Assembly (NCBI GenBank): GCA_964607765.1 | Contig: CAZSNT010000012.1 | Coordinates: 1-64,000, forward strand | Length of the DNA stretch: 64,000 bases | Reading direction: 5' to 3' | DNA from: CAZSNT01 sp964607765 | GTDB lineage: Bacteria > Verrucomicrobiota > Lentisphaeria > Oligosphaerales > JABHEG01 | In this document: positions 17,613 through 25,348 of the stretch, one piece after another | How positions within the stretch are numbered: position 1 is the first letter of the stretch | How the letters are laid out: the number at the start of each line of letters is the position of its first letter | Notes under the pieces: model-generated | Told to the model about the DNA's origin: nothing | The model's database searches: none | What the model saw: only the letters and a program-made list of their open reading frames with translations | Made by a program: the position numbers and the translations under genes

Positions 17613-18956
17613 TCAGAGATCCTCACGCAGGCTCGAGAAGACATTTCCGGTGGGGCCGGCCGGGAGGGACGTCTGCCAGCGCTTGAGCTCGCCCAGCAAC
17701 CCCTCCGCGATCTGGACCTGCTCCTCTCTCAGGTTGTTGGCTTCCGCAACATCCCCGGCGATATCGAAGAGCTCGAGATAGGAGAGGTCTGTATTGCCCA
17801 CGAGTTTCCAGCGATCCTTCACAACGGCCCAGCTCACCCAGTGGTCCGGCCGTTTGGGATTGGGTGGCCATGCGGCCCCGATCTTCCAGAAGAGGGGCTT
17901 CTCCCGGCTCGCCTTGGGTGTCCCTTGAAGCACACCCAGGATGTCGACGCCATCAGGCACATAGCCGTCCGGCATGCGGGCCCCGGTCAGCCTGCAGAAG
18001 GTCGGCAGCAGATCAACGGCAGAGATCAGGGAGGCGTCATCCACCTCACCGGCCGTGACCTTCCCGGGCCAACGAACGATGAACGGCACGCCCACACCAC
18101 CCTCGAACAGGGCTGCCTTGTAGCCACGCCGTCCCCCGGTGATTCCCTTGGACGCGTTCACCCCCCAGCCCGTCCCCGTGGCACTGTCGTAGATGATCTT
18201 CGGCTCCCCTGGATCAACGGCGCGGGCCGGTCCGTTGTCGGACGCGAAGATCACCAGCGTCTCATCCAGGATGCCGAGCCGCTCGAGATGGTCGACGACC
18301 TGGCCGATCCGTTCATCCGCGTGGGCGAGGACCGCAGCGTAGATCTGGTCGGGCCGGTCCAGGTGCCGGAACTTCCATTCGTATTTCGGCAGGCAGTGAT
18401 GCGGACAGTGTGGCTCATGCACCCACATGTTGATGAAGAACGGCTTCTGCTCGGCGACGCTTTGATCGATGAACACTGAAGCCCGGTTCGCATCGTCGTA
18501 CCAAGGCATTTGTTCCCCGGCACAGTTGAAGGTGCCGTAGTCGTCATAGCCGTACTCCGACGGCAGTGGCGAGTCCGGGATCATGTCATTGGCCAAGTGC
18601 CATTTGCCGTAGTGCGCAGTCCGGTAACCGGCTTCCTGCAGGGCCCGGGTCAGGAGGGGGGCCTCGGTATCCAGCCAATCAGGCATGTTCCGCTTTGCGT
18701 TGCTCGGAACATGGGCGAAATGGCCATCGATGTTGTACCGGGAAGGGAAGTGTCCGGTCATCATCGTCGCCCGGCTGGGGGAGCAGACGCCGCTCGACAC
18801 GGTGAAACGGTGGAAATCCGTTCCCTCCCGCGCAAGACGATCGATGTTCGGTGTCTTCACATACGGATGGCCATGACAGCTGAGGTCTCCCCAGCCCCAG
18901 TCATCGGCGAGAATGAAGAGAATGTTCGGCCGTATCGGATTTGCCGCCTGGTCCAT
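17613..18956 (-). CDS. Type I sulfatase (Cys-type)
   Basis: 447 aa without an obvious signal peptide. ILADDWGWGD at about 15-24 supplies the calcium-binding aspartates, CSPSR at 58-62 holds the formylglycine Cys, followed by GKWHL, HEPHCPHH and SDNGPA. It should hydrolyse sulfate esters, most likely on sugars. I chose ATG 18956 because AAAGGAG lies seven bases upstream; a GTG six bases earlier is too close. The gene is divergent from an AraC regulator, with a palindromic operator candidate in the 103-bp gap, so it is probably the regulated target and first gene of the minus-strand block. It has a second hydrophobic start possibility only outside this frame, so a cytoplasmic location is plausible. 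Confidence 0.88.
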   Translation of the reverse strand: MDQAANPIRPNILFILADDWGWGDLSCHGHPYVKTPNIDRLAREGTDFHRFTVSSGVCSPSRATMMTGHFPSRYNIDGHFAHVPSNAKRNMPDWLDTEAPLLTRALQEAGYRTAHYGKWHLANDMIPDSPLPSEYGYDDYGTFNCAGEQMPWYDDANRASVFIDQSVAEQKPFFINMWVHEPHCPHHCLPKYEWKFRHLDRPDQIYAAVLAHADERIGQVVDHLERLGILDETLVIFASDNGPARAVDPGEPKIIYDSATGTGWGVNASKGITGGRRGYKAALFEGGVGVPFIVRWPGKVTAGEVDDASLISAVDLLPTFCRLTGARMPDGYVPDGVDILGVLQGTPKASREKPLFWKIGAAWPPNPKRPDHWVSWAVVKDRWKLVGNTDLSYLELFDIAGDVAEANNLREEQVQIAEGLLGELKRWQTSLPAGPTGNVFSSLREDL

Positions 18957-18985
18957 GCGCACGCTCCTTTCAGGTTGTCGTCTTT

Positions 18986-19004
18986 ATGTGTATATTCTAC
19001 ACAT
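18986..19004. promoter_or_regulatory. Perfect palindrome, candidate AraC operator
   Basis: ATGTGTA-TATTC-TACACAT: 7-bp perfect arms with a 5-bp spacer, in an AT-rich pocket of an otherwise GC-rich intergenic region between the divergent sulfatase and AraC genes. The spacer and arm contain TATATT, usable as a -10 in the sulfatase direction. Binding by the adjacent regulator is inferred from position only. Confidence 0.55.
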
Positions 19005-19059
19005 GTATTGCGATCTCCTACAAGTGTGATTCCGTATTCAAGAAGAGTATTTGTCTAAC

Positions 19060-19992
19060 ATGAGTGCATTGAGGGAGAGAGGGATAAAGGGCTGGAACGC
19101 AGACGGCATAAGCCGCGGGATCATGCGGCCTGGGGTGCGTGTCCATGGGGCTTTTCCCGACAGCGAGGCGGAACTCAAAGTCCTGCACGACCGAAACGTC
19201 GGCCGCATGGCACCAATGGGGATGCACACTGTCCCGATTCGGGCACTGTGGTGGGGTGGATTCAAGGTCCTGGAACGCTGGCGGATCATCCCGAACCCTT
19301 ACTATTCCAGTTGGCGCCTGTATTGGAATGACCGTCCCGGAGCACGCGTCGTCTTCGAACAGGAGGAGTACCCCCTGCCGCCGGACCGCGTGCTTGCCGT
19401 GCCGCCGAAGACCCCCATCACCGCGCGGCTTGACAGCCCGGTGGGCCATCTCAACGTCAATTTCCTCCTTGGGCATCCATATGACAACGTACGGCCGCAA
19501 GTCTTGACTGCAGGGCTCGCGGGATCGCTTCAGGAGGCCGCCCGGGAACTGGCGGGTGTCGCCCCGAACACAGGCCTCCTCACTGTACGACAGACCATCG
19601 ACTTCCAGCTTCTCCTCGGCCTGCTGTTGCGTGAGGTCCGCACAGATGACCTGGCGCCACAGCCGACAGATGACCGAGTGCGCCGCGTCCTCGAGATGCT
19701 CGACGAGAGTCCCGACCTCAGCAACGCTGAGATGGCAGAGATCGCCGGCATGAGCCGGAACGGTTTCCACCGGTTGTTCAGGCAACAGATCGGCGTACCG
19801 CCTCACGCCTATGTCTTCGGCAAGAAGATGGATCTCGCCTGCGGCCTGCTTCAGCACACGGGCGACACCGTCGACATGATTGCCGAGGCGTGCGGGTTCA
19901 ATGATCGTGCGTACTTCGCCAAGGCGTTCCGAAGGCAGTTCCGCATGAGTCCCAGCGAGTACCGTCGAACGCACGGTGAGATCAGGGGTTGA
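19060..19992 (+). CDS. AraC/XylS-family transcriptional regulator
   Basis: About 310 aa. The C-terminal 100 residues contain two helix-turn-helix motifs: NAEMAEIAGMSRNGFHRLFR and MIAEACGFNDRAYFAKAFR, ending in the typical MSPSEYR. The N-terminal 200 residues look like a cupin-type ligand domain (WRLYWNDRPGARVVF, ILAVPPKTPITARL-like strands). It most likely senses a sugar and controls the divergent sulfatase block. The start is uncertain: ATG 19060 has only a weak AGAAGAG about 13 bases upstream, TTG 19051 extends the frame, and internal ATGs at 19123 or later are possible. The DNA-binding half is unambiguous. Confidence 0.85.
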   Translation: MSALRERGIKGWNADGISRGIMRPGVRVHGAFPDSEAELKVLHDRNVGRMAPMGMHTVPIRALWWGGFKVLERWRIIPNPYYSSWRLYWNDRPGARVVFEQEEYPLPPDRVLAVPPKTPITARLDSPVGHLNVNFLLGHPYDNVRPQVLTAGLAGSLQEAARELAGVAPNTGLLTVRQTIDFQLLLGLLLREVRTDDLAPQPTDDRVRRVLEMLDESPDLSNAEMAEIAGMSRNGFHRLFRQQIGVPPHAYVFGKKMDLACGLLQHTGDTVDMIAEACGFNDRAYFAKAFRRQFRMSPSEYRRTHGEIRG

Positions 19993-20068
19993 GACAGCAG
20001 CAGCAATGCCATCCTGTTCAGTACTGTTTGCATCACGTCGCTCCTCTGTCTGCGTCTCATCGGAACCC

Positions 20069-20334
20069 GGTCATCTGCTCCCCGTCGGGGGGGGCATGGG
20101 CAATGCTATTAACTTTCTCTAAGGAAGGCGCACGTGAGTGTAGATTGCAGAATGGAGAATGGAGATTTCCGACCACAGTTCCGTTGCGGCACGGGAAGGC
20201 GATTGGCAATCTGCATTCTGCAATAGAAAGTTAATAGCATTGGGGGCATGGGGACGCCCTGCCCACGGTCCCGGGGATGCTCCCCGGGCTGACATGTTGC
20301 TCCCCGTTGGGGAGCGGGGGGGATGCCACGGGCG
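20069..20334 (-). repeat. Palindromic repeat units, left block, interrupted by a MITE-like element
   Basis: Two hairpin-bearing units are visible: a first starting near 20069 (GCTCCCCGTCGGGG at 20077), split by the inserted element at 20101-20242, and a second at about 20270-20327 with CCCGGGGA-TGC-TCCCCGGG and GCTCCCC-GTT-GGGGAGC. Removing the insertion and its duplicated target gives a period of about 70 bp. The two-hairpin unit is related to, but in the opposite orientation from, the units right of the gap. Bases 19993-20068 show nothing recognisable. Confidence 0.65.
20101..20242. mobile_element. MITE-like element with 18-bp TIRs and 10-bp target duplication
   Basis: The ends CAATGCTATTAACTTTCT (20101-20118) and AGAAAGTTAATAGCATTG (20225-20242) are perfect inverted repeats. 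GGGGCATGGG flanks both sides directly (20091-20100 and 20243-20252), as expected for a target-site duplication. An inner pair, ATTGCAGAATG near 20146 and CATTCTGCAAT near 20214, extends the hairpin. The 142-bp element has no gene and must depend on a transposase in trans. It inserted into a pre-existing palindromic repeat unit. Confidence 0.8.
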
Positions 20335-20434
20335 NNNNNNNNNNNNNNNNNNNNNNNNNNNNNNNNNNNNNNNNNNNNNNNNNNNNNNNNNNNNNNNNNN
20401 NNNNNNNNNNNNNNNNNNNNNNNNNNNNNNNNNN
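20335..20434. other. Assembly gap (100 N)
   Basis: Exactly 100 undetermined bases separating oppositely oriented blocks of a palindromic repeat family. An inverted tandem array would explain why assembly broke here. True length is unknown. Confidence 0.95.
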
Positions 20435-20700
20435 CGGTATCCCGCCTCATCCCCCTCGCCAACGGCGAGGAACATCGCAGCCCAGGGAGGATCCCTGGGG
20501 TTACGCGGTATCCCGCCTCATCCCCCTCGCCAACGGCGAGGAACATCGCAGCCCAGGGAGCATCCCTGGGGTTGCGCGCCATCCCGCCCCTCATCCCCCT
20601 CGCCAACGGCGAGGAACATCGCAGCCCAGGGAGCATCCCTGGGGTTATGTGGTATCCCGCCTCATCCCGCACGCTGAAGGCGTGCAACATCCAGCCCGTC
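20435..20700 (+). repeat. 71-bp tandem array of double-hairpin units, right block
   Basis: Units start at 20435, 20506, 20577 and 20650 (spacing 71, 71, 73). Each carries CCTCGCC-AAC-GGCGAGG and CCCAGGGA-GGA-TCCCTGGG (the central base varies). The last copy is degenerate (GCACGC-TGAAG-GCGTGC) and ends at the stop of the FabK-like gene. In reverse complement the unit aligns with the unit left of the gap, including the shared GATGTT spacer and GCCGTTGG loop. Confidence 0.8.
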
Positions 20701-21721
20701 ACGCCAGCCGCCTCTTGACCCGCTGCAGCTCCGTCTCGATGTCGCCTACGATCTCGTCGATGATCCCCGCGACAGGCTTGACGTTGTCCACCAATCCCAC
20801 GGATTGCCCCGCCATGAGCGAGCCGTCTCTGACGTTGCCGTCCTGAACGGCGCAGCGCAGTGCGCCCATCCAGAACTTCTCCACTTCCACCTGCGCCTCC
20901 TTGCTCGTGATCGTTCCCGCATCCAACTGCCGGATCAGATCCAACTGCAGCCGCCCGAAGGCGTCCTGGCCCTGATTGCGCAGGGCGCGCACGGCCACGA
21001 CCGGCAGGCGACTGTCGAACTGCGGCGTCGACACCGCATCCCGGGCGTTGGCCCGGACAAATGTGCGTTTGAACGCCGGGTGCGCACAGCACTCCTCCGA
21101 CATGGCGAACCGCGTGCCAAGCTGCACGCCGGCGGCTCCCATGAGCAGCAGATGCGCCGCCATGCGCCCCGTGGCGATGCCGCCCGCCACGAACACGGGA
21201 AGCTCGTCCACTTCGAACAGAACCTGTTGCAGCAGCACGGTCAGGCTGACATGCCCCACGTGACCGCCCGCTTCCATGCCTTCGAGCATGATCGCGTCCG
21301 CCCCGTACCTCTGCATGCGCCGCGCAATGGACGTGGTCGATGCGAAACACATCACTTTCGCACCGGACTCCTTGGCCAAAGCCACTTCGTTCTGACGCGG
21401 GAAGCTGCCCGCAAACACGACCAGGGGGAGCTCCAGGCGCTTGAGGAGCTGCAGGTGATCCTTGTACGCGGGCGCGATCGTGATCAAATTGACGGCGAAC
21501 GGCTTGTCGGTCAGCGCTCGGGTCTCCGCAATCTGCTGCTCCAGGATGTCCACGGGCGTGTTGCCGCCGGCCAGGCACCCGAAACCGCCCGCCGCATTGA
21601 CGGCTGCCACAAGCTTCGGCTCGCTGATCCATGTCATGGCGCCGCACATGATCGGGTAACGACTGCCGAGGAAGTCCCGGCCCTGGGCAAAGAGTCGATC
21701 ACTGAGTGTTTCGTGCATCAT
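20699..21721 (-). CDS. FMN-dependent nitronate monooxygenase / FabK-like enoyl-ACP reductase
   Basis: 340-aa NPD-family TIM-barrel protein. EGMEAGGHVGHVS carries the conserved active-site His; FVAGGIATGRMAAHLLLMGA and VQLGTRF form the FMN-phosphate site. The C-terminal GALRCAVQDGNVRDGSLMAGQSVGLVD is strikingly like FabK, the FMN-type enoyl-ACP reductase II of fatty-acid synthesis, more than like typical nitronate monooxygenases. The family cannot be split reliably by eye, so either nitroalkane oxidation or trans-2-enoyl-ACP reduction is possible. Start at ATG 21721 (second ATG at 21718) follows AGGGA closely. It is metabolically unrelated to the neighbouring sulfatases; its stop touches the palindromic array. 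Confidence 0.75.
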   Translation of the reverse strand: MMHETLSDRLFAQGRDFLGSRYPIMCGAMTWISEPKLVAAVNAAGGFGCLAGGNTPVDILEQQIAETRALTDKPFAVNLITIAPAYKDHLQLLKRLELPLVVFAGSFPRQNEVALAKESGAKVMCFASTTSIARRMQRYGADAIMLEGMEAGGHVGHVSLTVLLQQVLFEVDELPVFVAGGIATGRMAAHLLLMGAAGVQLGTRFAMSEECCAHPAFKRTFVRANARDAVSTPQFDSRLPVVAVRALRNQGQDAFGRLQLDLIRQLDAGTITSKEAQVEVEKFWMGALRCAVQDGNVRDGSLMAGQSVGLVDNVKPVAGIIDEIVGDIETELQRVKRRLA

Positions 21722-21785
21722 GGTCCCTGCATGGTTTGCGTGACAGATCAGCTCATGGCCCTGGGGCAAAGGGATGGACGTGTGC

Positions 21786-23531
21786 TCAGCCCACGCGCCG
21801 GACATAAACGTAGTAGGCGGAGGTGAAGAAGCGGGTGGCTGACGAGAACTGCGCGCGCACGCGGCGCGGCCCGGCCGGCAGGCGCATGCGGATGATCGCG
21901 CCGCGGTCCTCAGTGCTCACAGACACCCACTGTGTCGGCAGCCCGGAGACGTGCAGGCCGGCGGTGTCGATGTCGAGAGCGACGCCGCCCGAGTAGTTCC
22001 GCTCCGCGCCGGGCGCGATGCCGTCCTCGCGATAGACGACGTCTTCGCCCTCGATGCTGCCACAGACGCGGTGCCCCGCCTCCTCCGGCCAACGCCGCAG
22101 ATCGAACTCGTACTCACCGTCCTGCTCCACCATGATCTCCCACCAACCGTCGCAGGTGGCGCCCTGGCGTATCTGTCCTTGCGTACAGAGCCAGGTTCCC
22201 TCGCGGTTGTCGCGCAGGTCGTGGGCTCGCAGCACGGCCTTTTCCTGCGCGTCCGCGCCGATGGACAAGGGGATGTCGTCGTCCATCTGTGCGGAACAGA
22301 GCGTCCACCACTCGTCGTACGCGGCCTGCAGCTCGGCCACCAACGCGGGGTGCTGCGCCGCGACGTCTTCTTCCTGGCTCGGGTCGTCGGCGAGGTCGTA
22401 GAGCTCGGTACGGTTCACCAGGCGCCAGCTGTCTTTCATGACGCAGCTCAGGCGCCATTTCAGCGGGTGCGGCACGCGCTGCGTGTCCGTGGTGATGATG
22501 CGTTCGGACCAGCGTGCATCCACATCACCTTCGAGGAGCGGGCGCAGGCTTTCACCGTGGAACGCGCGTTCCGCGGGCACGTCCACACCGCACAGGTCGA
22601 GAAGGGTCGGCATGAAATCCACGTAGCTGGTGAGCTGCTCGATGCTGCGCGCGGTCGAGAGTCCGCCGTCGGGCCAGCGAATCAGGAACGGCACGCGGTG
22701 CCCGCCGTCGTAGGGGCTGCCCTTCATGCCCCTCATGTCGGCGTTGTACATCTCACCCGGCTTCACACCCCCGATTCCGGTCTGGCCGTTGTCGCTCATG
22801 AAGATGAGGATGGTGTTGTCCTCCAGGTCGAGTGCCCGGAGCTTGTCACGGAGCCGTCCGAAGTTCTCGTCGATGTTCGTGATCATGCCGAGGAAGCGCG
22901 CGTATCCTTCGTTGGACGTGTGTCCGGTGTAGAGATCACGGTAGTGCGGTTCCACATTGAAGGGGCCGTGCGGCGCATTGGTGGAGATATAGCAGAAGAA
23001 CGGCGTGTCCCGGTTCGCTTCGATGAAGGCCAGGGCCTCGCGGAAGAAGACATCCGTGCAGTAGCCCTCGTAGGGCTCGGATTCGCCGTCGACCATGTAC
23101 GTGTCATCGAAATAGTCGTTGCCCCAGTGGTCCGGCTGCTGGCTGATTCCGCCGCCGCCGTGGCACACCACGCGCTGGAAGCCGCGGTCCTGCGGCCGGT
23201 ACGGGTACTCGTCGCCCAGGTGCCACTTGCCGAACAGCCCGGTCCGGTAGCCCGCTTCGCTGAGCGCGTCGGCGAGCGACCATTCATCGCGCCGCAGCAG
23301 CGAACGTCCGCCGATCGTGTGCCACACACCCGTGGAGTTGCAGTAGTGCCCCGTCATCAGCCCGGAACGTGTAGGCGCGCAGGTCGTGCCGGTGTGGAAC
23401 TGCTCGAAACGCACGGACTCGCCGTGGAATGTGTCCAGGTGCGGGGTCTGGATGAAGGGATGCCCGTGCGCGCCCATCGGTGGGTAGCCTTGGTCGTCGG
23501 TGAGCACGAAAACAATGTTGGGTCTTGACAT
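21786..23531 (-). CDS. Arylsulfatase-like type I sulfatase with C-terminal beta domain
   Basis: 581 aa starting MSRPNIVFVLTDDQGY. CAPTR at 51-55 is the formylglycine motif; GKWHLGDEYPY, NAPHGPF and MSDNGQTG complete the active site. Residues about 440-580 form an extra beta-rich domain (GWWEIMVEQDGEYEFDLRRW) resembling the C-terminal region of many planctomycete arylsulfatases. No signal peptide was seen with this start. ATG 23531 is chosen because GGAGG precedes it; the frame is open upstream but crosses the palindrome GGCCCGCGCGGGCC (23562-23575). Its nearest homologues in this window are the sulfatase half of the 8623-10944 fusion (shared TCAPTR, GGGGIGQ-like segment). Confidence 0.88.
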   Translation of the reverse strand: MSRPNIVFVLTDDQGYPPMGAHGHPFIQTPHLDTFHGESVRFEQFHTGTTCAPTRSGLMTGHYCNSTGVWHTIGGRSLLRRDEWSLADALSEAGYRTGLFGKWHLGDEYPYRPQDRGFQRVVCHGGGGISQQPDHWGNDYFDDTYMVDGESEPYEGYCTDVFFREALAFIEANRDTPFFCYISTNAPHGPFNVEPHYRDLYTGHTSNEGYARFLGMITNIDENFGRLRDKLRALDLEDNTILIFMSDNGQTGIGGVKPGEMYNADMRGMKGSPYDGGHRVPFLIRWPDGGLSTARSIEQLTSYVDFMPTLLDLCGVDVPAERAFHGESLRPLLEGDVDARWSERIITTDTQRVPHPLKWRLSCVMKDSWRLVNRTELYDLADDPSQEEDVAAQHPALVAELQAAYDEWWTLCSAQMDDDIPLSIGADAQEKAVLRAHDLRDNREGTWLCTQGQIRQGATCDGWWEIMVEQDGEYEFDLRRWPEEAGHRVCGSIEGEDVVYREDGIAPGAERNYSGGVALDIDTAGLHVSGLPTQWVSVSTEDRGAIIRMRLPAGPRRVRAQFSSATRFFTSAYYVYVRRVG

Positions 23532-23683
23532 GGTGCCTCCGTTCGGTGTCGTCACAAACCCGGCCCGCGCGGGCCAGGGAAGCCCGGGGCCAGGGCAGAA
23601 GGTACGTAGCCTGCCGCTAATGTAGTGTGGCAAGACGAGGTTGCGCGACCAGTGGGATCAGGCGTAGGCGGAGTCTGGCCGGC

Positions 23684-24985
23684 CTAGCGGAGCAAGGGGT
23701 TGACCAGGCCGATGGCATAGAGCGGCACATTCGTGAGGAATTCCTGCTGCCGGTAGTCTGACATCGAGGTGCGAAGGGCGATTCTGGGAGAGTACTTGGC
23801 GCAGTAAGATCTCAGGCTCTTGGCCTGCAGGTTCTCAGCTGCTTTCACCTCCAGCGGGAAAACGTCTCTGCCACGCTGGAAGACGAAGTCGACTTCGGCA
23901 CTGCCCCTTTCGCTTGACCAGTAACACGGCTCAATCCCAGCGTCGGCACGGAGCTGCTGCAGAACGTATTGCTCTGCCAGAGCGCCCTTGAACTCTTCGA
24001 AAATCCGGTTTCCGTCGAGGATGGACTGCTGGTCAAGTCCGCTCATCGCAGCCAGCAAGCCTACGTCAAACATGAACATCTTGAAGCCACTGCCCGCATA
24101 CGCCGACAGCGGCATTGCTGGTTTGGAGATGCGCGGCACGCGGCAGACCAACCCGGAGTCCTGAAGCCACTGGATAGCCAGCTCGAAGTCCTTGGCTCGG
24201 GCGCCCTTGCGAAGGGAGCCGTACAGGAACTTGCGGTTCTCTTTGGCCAACTGCGACGGGATCGAGTTCCAGACCATTCGGAGACGCGGTACGAGCGCAA
24301 TAGGAGCGTGCTTTGAGAAATCTTGGTCGTACGCAGCCAGCAGACGAACCTGAATGTCACGCACCGTCGAATGGTCATGCCATTCAGCAAAAGACGACAC
24401 GACTTCGGGCATGCCGCCGGTGAAGAAGTAGTTTCTCAGCAACTCCGCATACCTGCTCTTGATCGCCGCAACCAATTCCCACGCGTCTTCTGCCATGAGT
24501 TCATGCAGGTCCTCATTGCCCGTGGCGACGAGGAACTCCGTAAAACTCATGGGATGCAGGTCCATGAATTCGACCTTGCCCACGGGGAAACTGCTCCCTC
24601 TGTGCATGGCAACCCCCAACAAGGAGCCCGCGGAGACAATGGCGTACTCGGGGGCTTGTTCGTCGAAGTACTTCAGAGAAGCGAGGGCTTGGGGGGCCTC
24701 CTGTATCTCATCGAGAATGATCAGCGTGTTGTGCGGCGAGATCGACACGCGCGACTCTATCTGCAACGCGGCTATCAGTCGGGCAATGTCAAAGTCACCT
24801 TCAAAAACTCGCTGCATTCGCTGGTTGTTGTCAAAGTTGACGTAAGCCACCTGCTCAAAGTGGGTCCTGCCAAACTCCTGCATCAGCCAAGTCTTGCCGA
24901 CCTGCCTCGCTCCACGCACGATCATTGGCTTGCGTGCGGCGCTGTCTTTCCAGCGCACGAGTCTGTGCATCGCATGTCGCTTCAT
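23684..24985 (-). CDS. AAA_14/DUF4143 family ATPase
   Basis: 433-aa protein. Walker A GARQVGKT at about 25-32, Walker B TLIILDEIQEAP near 95-106, sensor VSAGSLLG. The C-terminal domain has SAEVDFVFQRG followed by FPLEVKAAE, the E...VDF...EVK pattern of a PD-(D/E)XK-like fold. The ATG at 24985 is preferred (AAAGGAGG, 7-base spacing); one at 24991 is too close. It is a different subfamily from the ATPase at 2883. No clear partner gene: it precedes a sulfatase on the same strand after 152 bp containing a 14-bp GC palindrome that might end its transcript. Confidence 0.85.
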   Translation of the reverse strand: MKRHAMHRLVRWKDSAARKPMIVRGARQVGKTWLMQEFGRTHFEQVAYVNFDNNQRMQRVFEGDFDIARLIAALQIESRVSISPHNTLIILDEIQEAPQALASLKYFDEQAPEYAIVSAGSLLGVAMHRGSSFPVGKVEFMDLHPMSFTEFLVATGNEDLHELMAEDAWELVAAIKSRYAELLRNYFFTGGMPEVVSSFAEWHDHSTVRDIQVRLLAAYDQDFSKHAPIALVPRLRMVWNSIPSQLAKENRKFLYGSLRKGARAKDFELAIQWLQDSGLVCRVPRISKPAMPLSAYAGSGFKMFMFDVGLLAAMSGLDQQSILDGNRIFEEFKGALAEQYVLQQLRADAGIEPCYWSSERGSAEVDFVFQRGRDVFPLEVKAAENLQAKSLRSYCAKYSPRIALRTSMSDYRQQEFLTNVPLYAIGLVNPLLR

Positions 24986-25093
24986 ACGCATGCCTCCTTT
25001 CAGCCGCTCAACAATAGCCCTCGCCACGGCGGTGAGCGATGGGCACTCGCCCTGTCATCCGCTACCGTCGCCAATATCGTCAATCCGATTGCT

Positions 25094-25123
25094 ATCATAC
25101 ATAGAATTGCATCTCCAATACAA
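25094..25123 (-). promoter_or_regulatory. Candidate sigma70 promoter for the DUF4143 ATPase
   Basis: Reading the minus strand, TTGTAT (25123-25118) and TATGAT (25099-25094) are spaced by 18 bp in the only AT-rich stretch nearby. The leader to ATG 24985 would be about 105 bases. No other support. Confidence 0.35.
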
Positions 25124-25156
25124 ATATTCAAACGACATTGTGTGCGCGAAGCGCAT

Positions 25157-25324
25157 TTATCCAAGGAAGTTCATGGCCGTTCGCGCCGGAGCGCGCCTGC
25201 AGGGAGGGACGTTTCCTATCACGAAACCGACCTGTCTGAACACGTCGAAGTAATGCACGTGATCGCCTTCGCGGTAGGCCAGCTCGCCGGTTGCGGGGTC
25301 CGCAATGAGGAACGACTTGTCTGG
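25157..25324 (-). pseudogene. Short coding-like remnant, no start codon
   Basis: A 55-codon open stretch between two stops, in frame with and downstream of the FIST-propeller gene (25349). It reads DKSFLIADPATGELAYREGD then HVHYFDVFRQVGFVIGN: protein-like composition, quite unlike the Arg/Pro-rich shadow frames around it. I recognise no family. It is probably the tail of a deleted gene. The rest of the 363-bp gap holds the promoter candidate and otherwise nothing. Confidence 0.35.
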
Positions 25325-25348
25325 TCATCTACCGGGCTGTCTTGTGCT

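Noticed and set aside
20435..20700. CRISPR array
   Set aside because: Units are homogeneous end to end with internal hairpins; no repeat-spacer alternation.
21951..23528. 525-codon plus-strand open frame
   Set aside because: Mirrors the sulfatase at 21786-23531; no recognisable domain.
23562..23575. GGCCCGCGCGGGCC palindrome as an operator
   Set aside because: A 14-bp GC-only palindrome is weak evidence in DNA this GC-rich; it may be a terminator hairpin or chance.
25128..25328. 66-codon minus-strand frame starting MTRQVV
   Set aside because: Arg-rich shadow; a different frame over the same bases has the protein-like composition.
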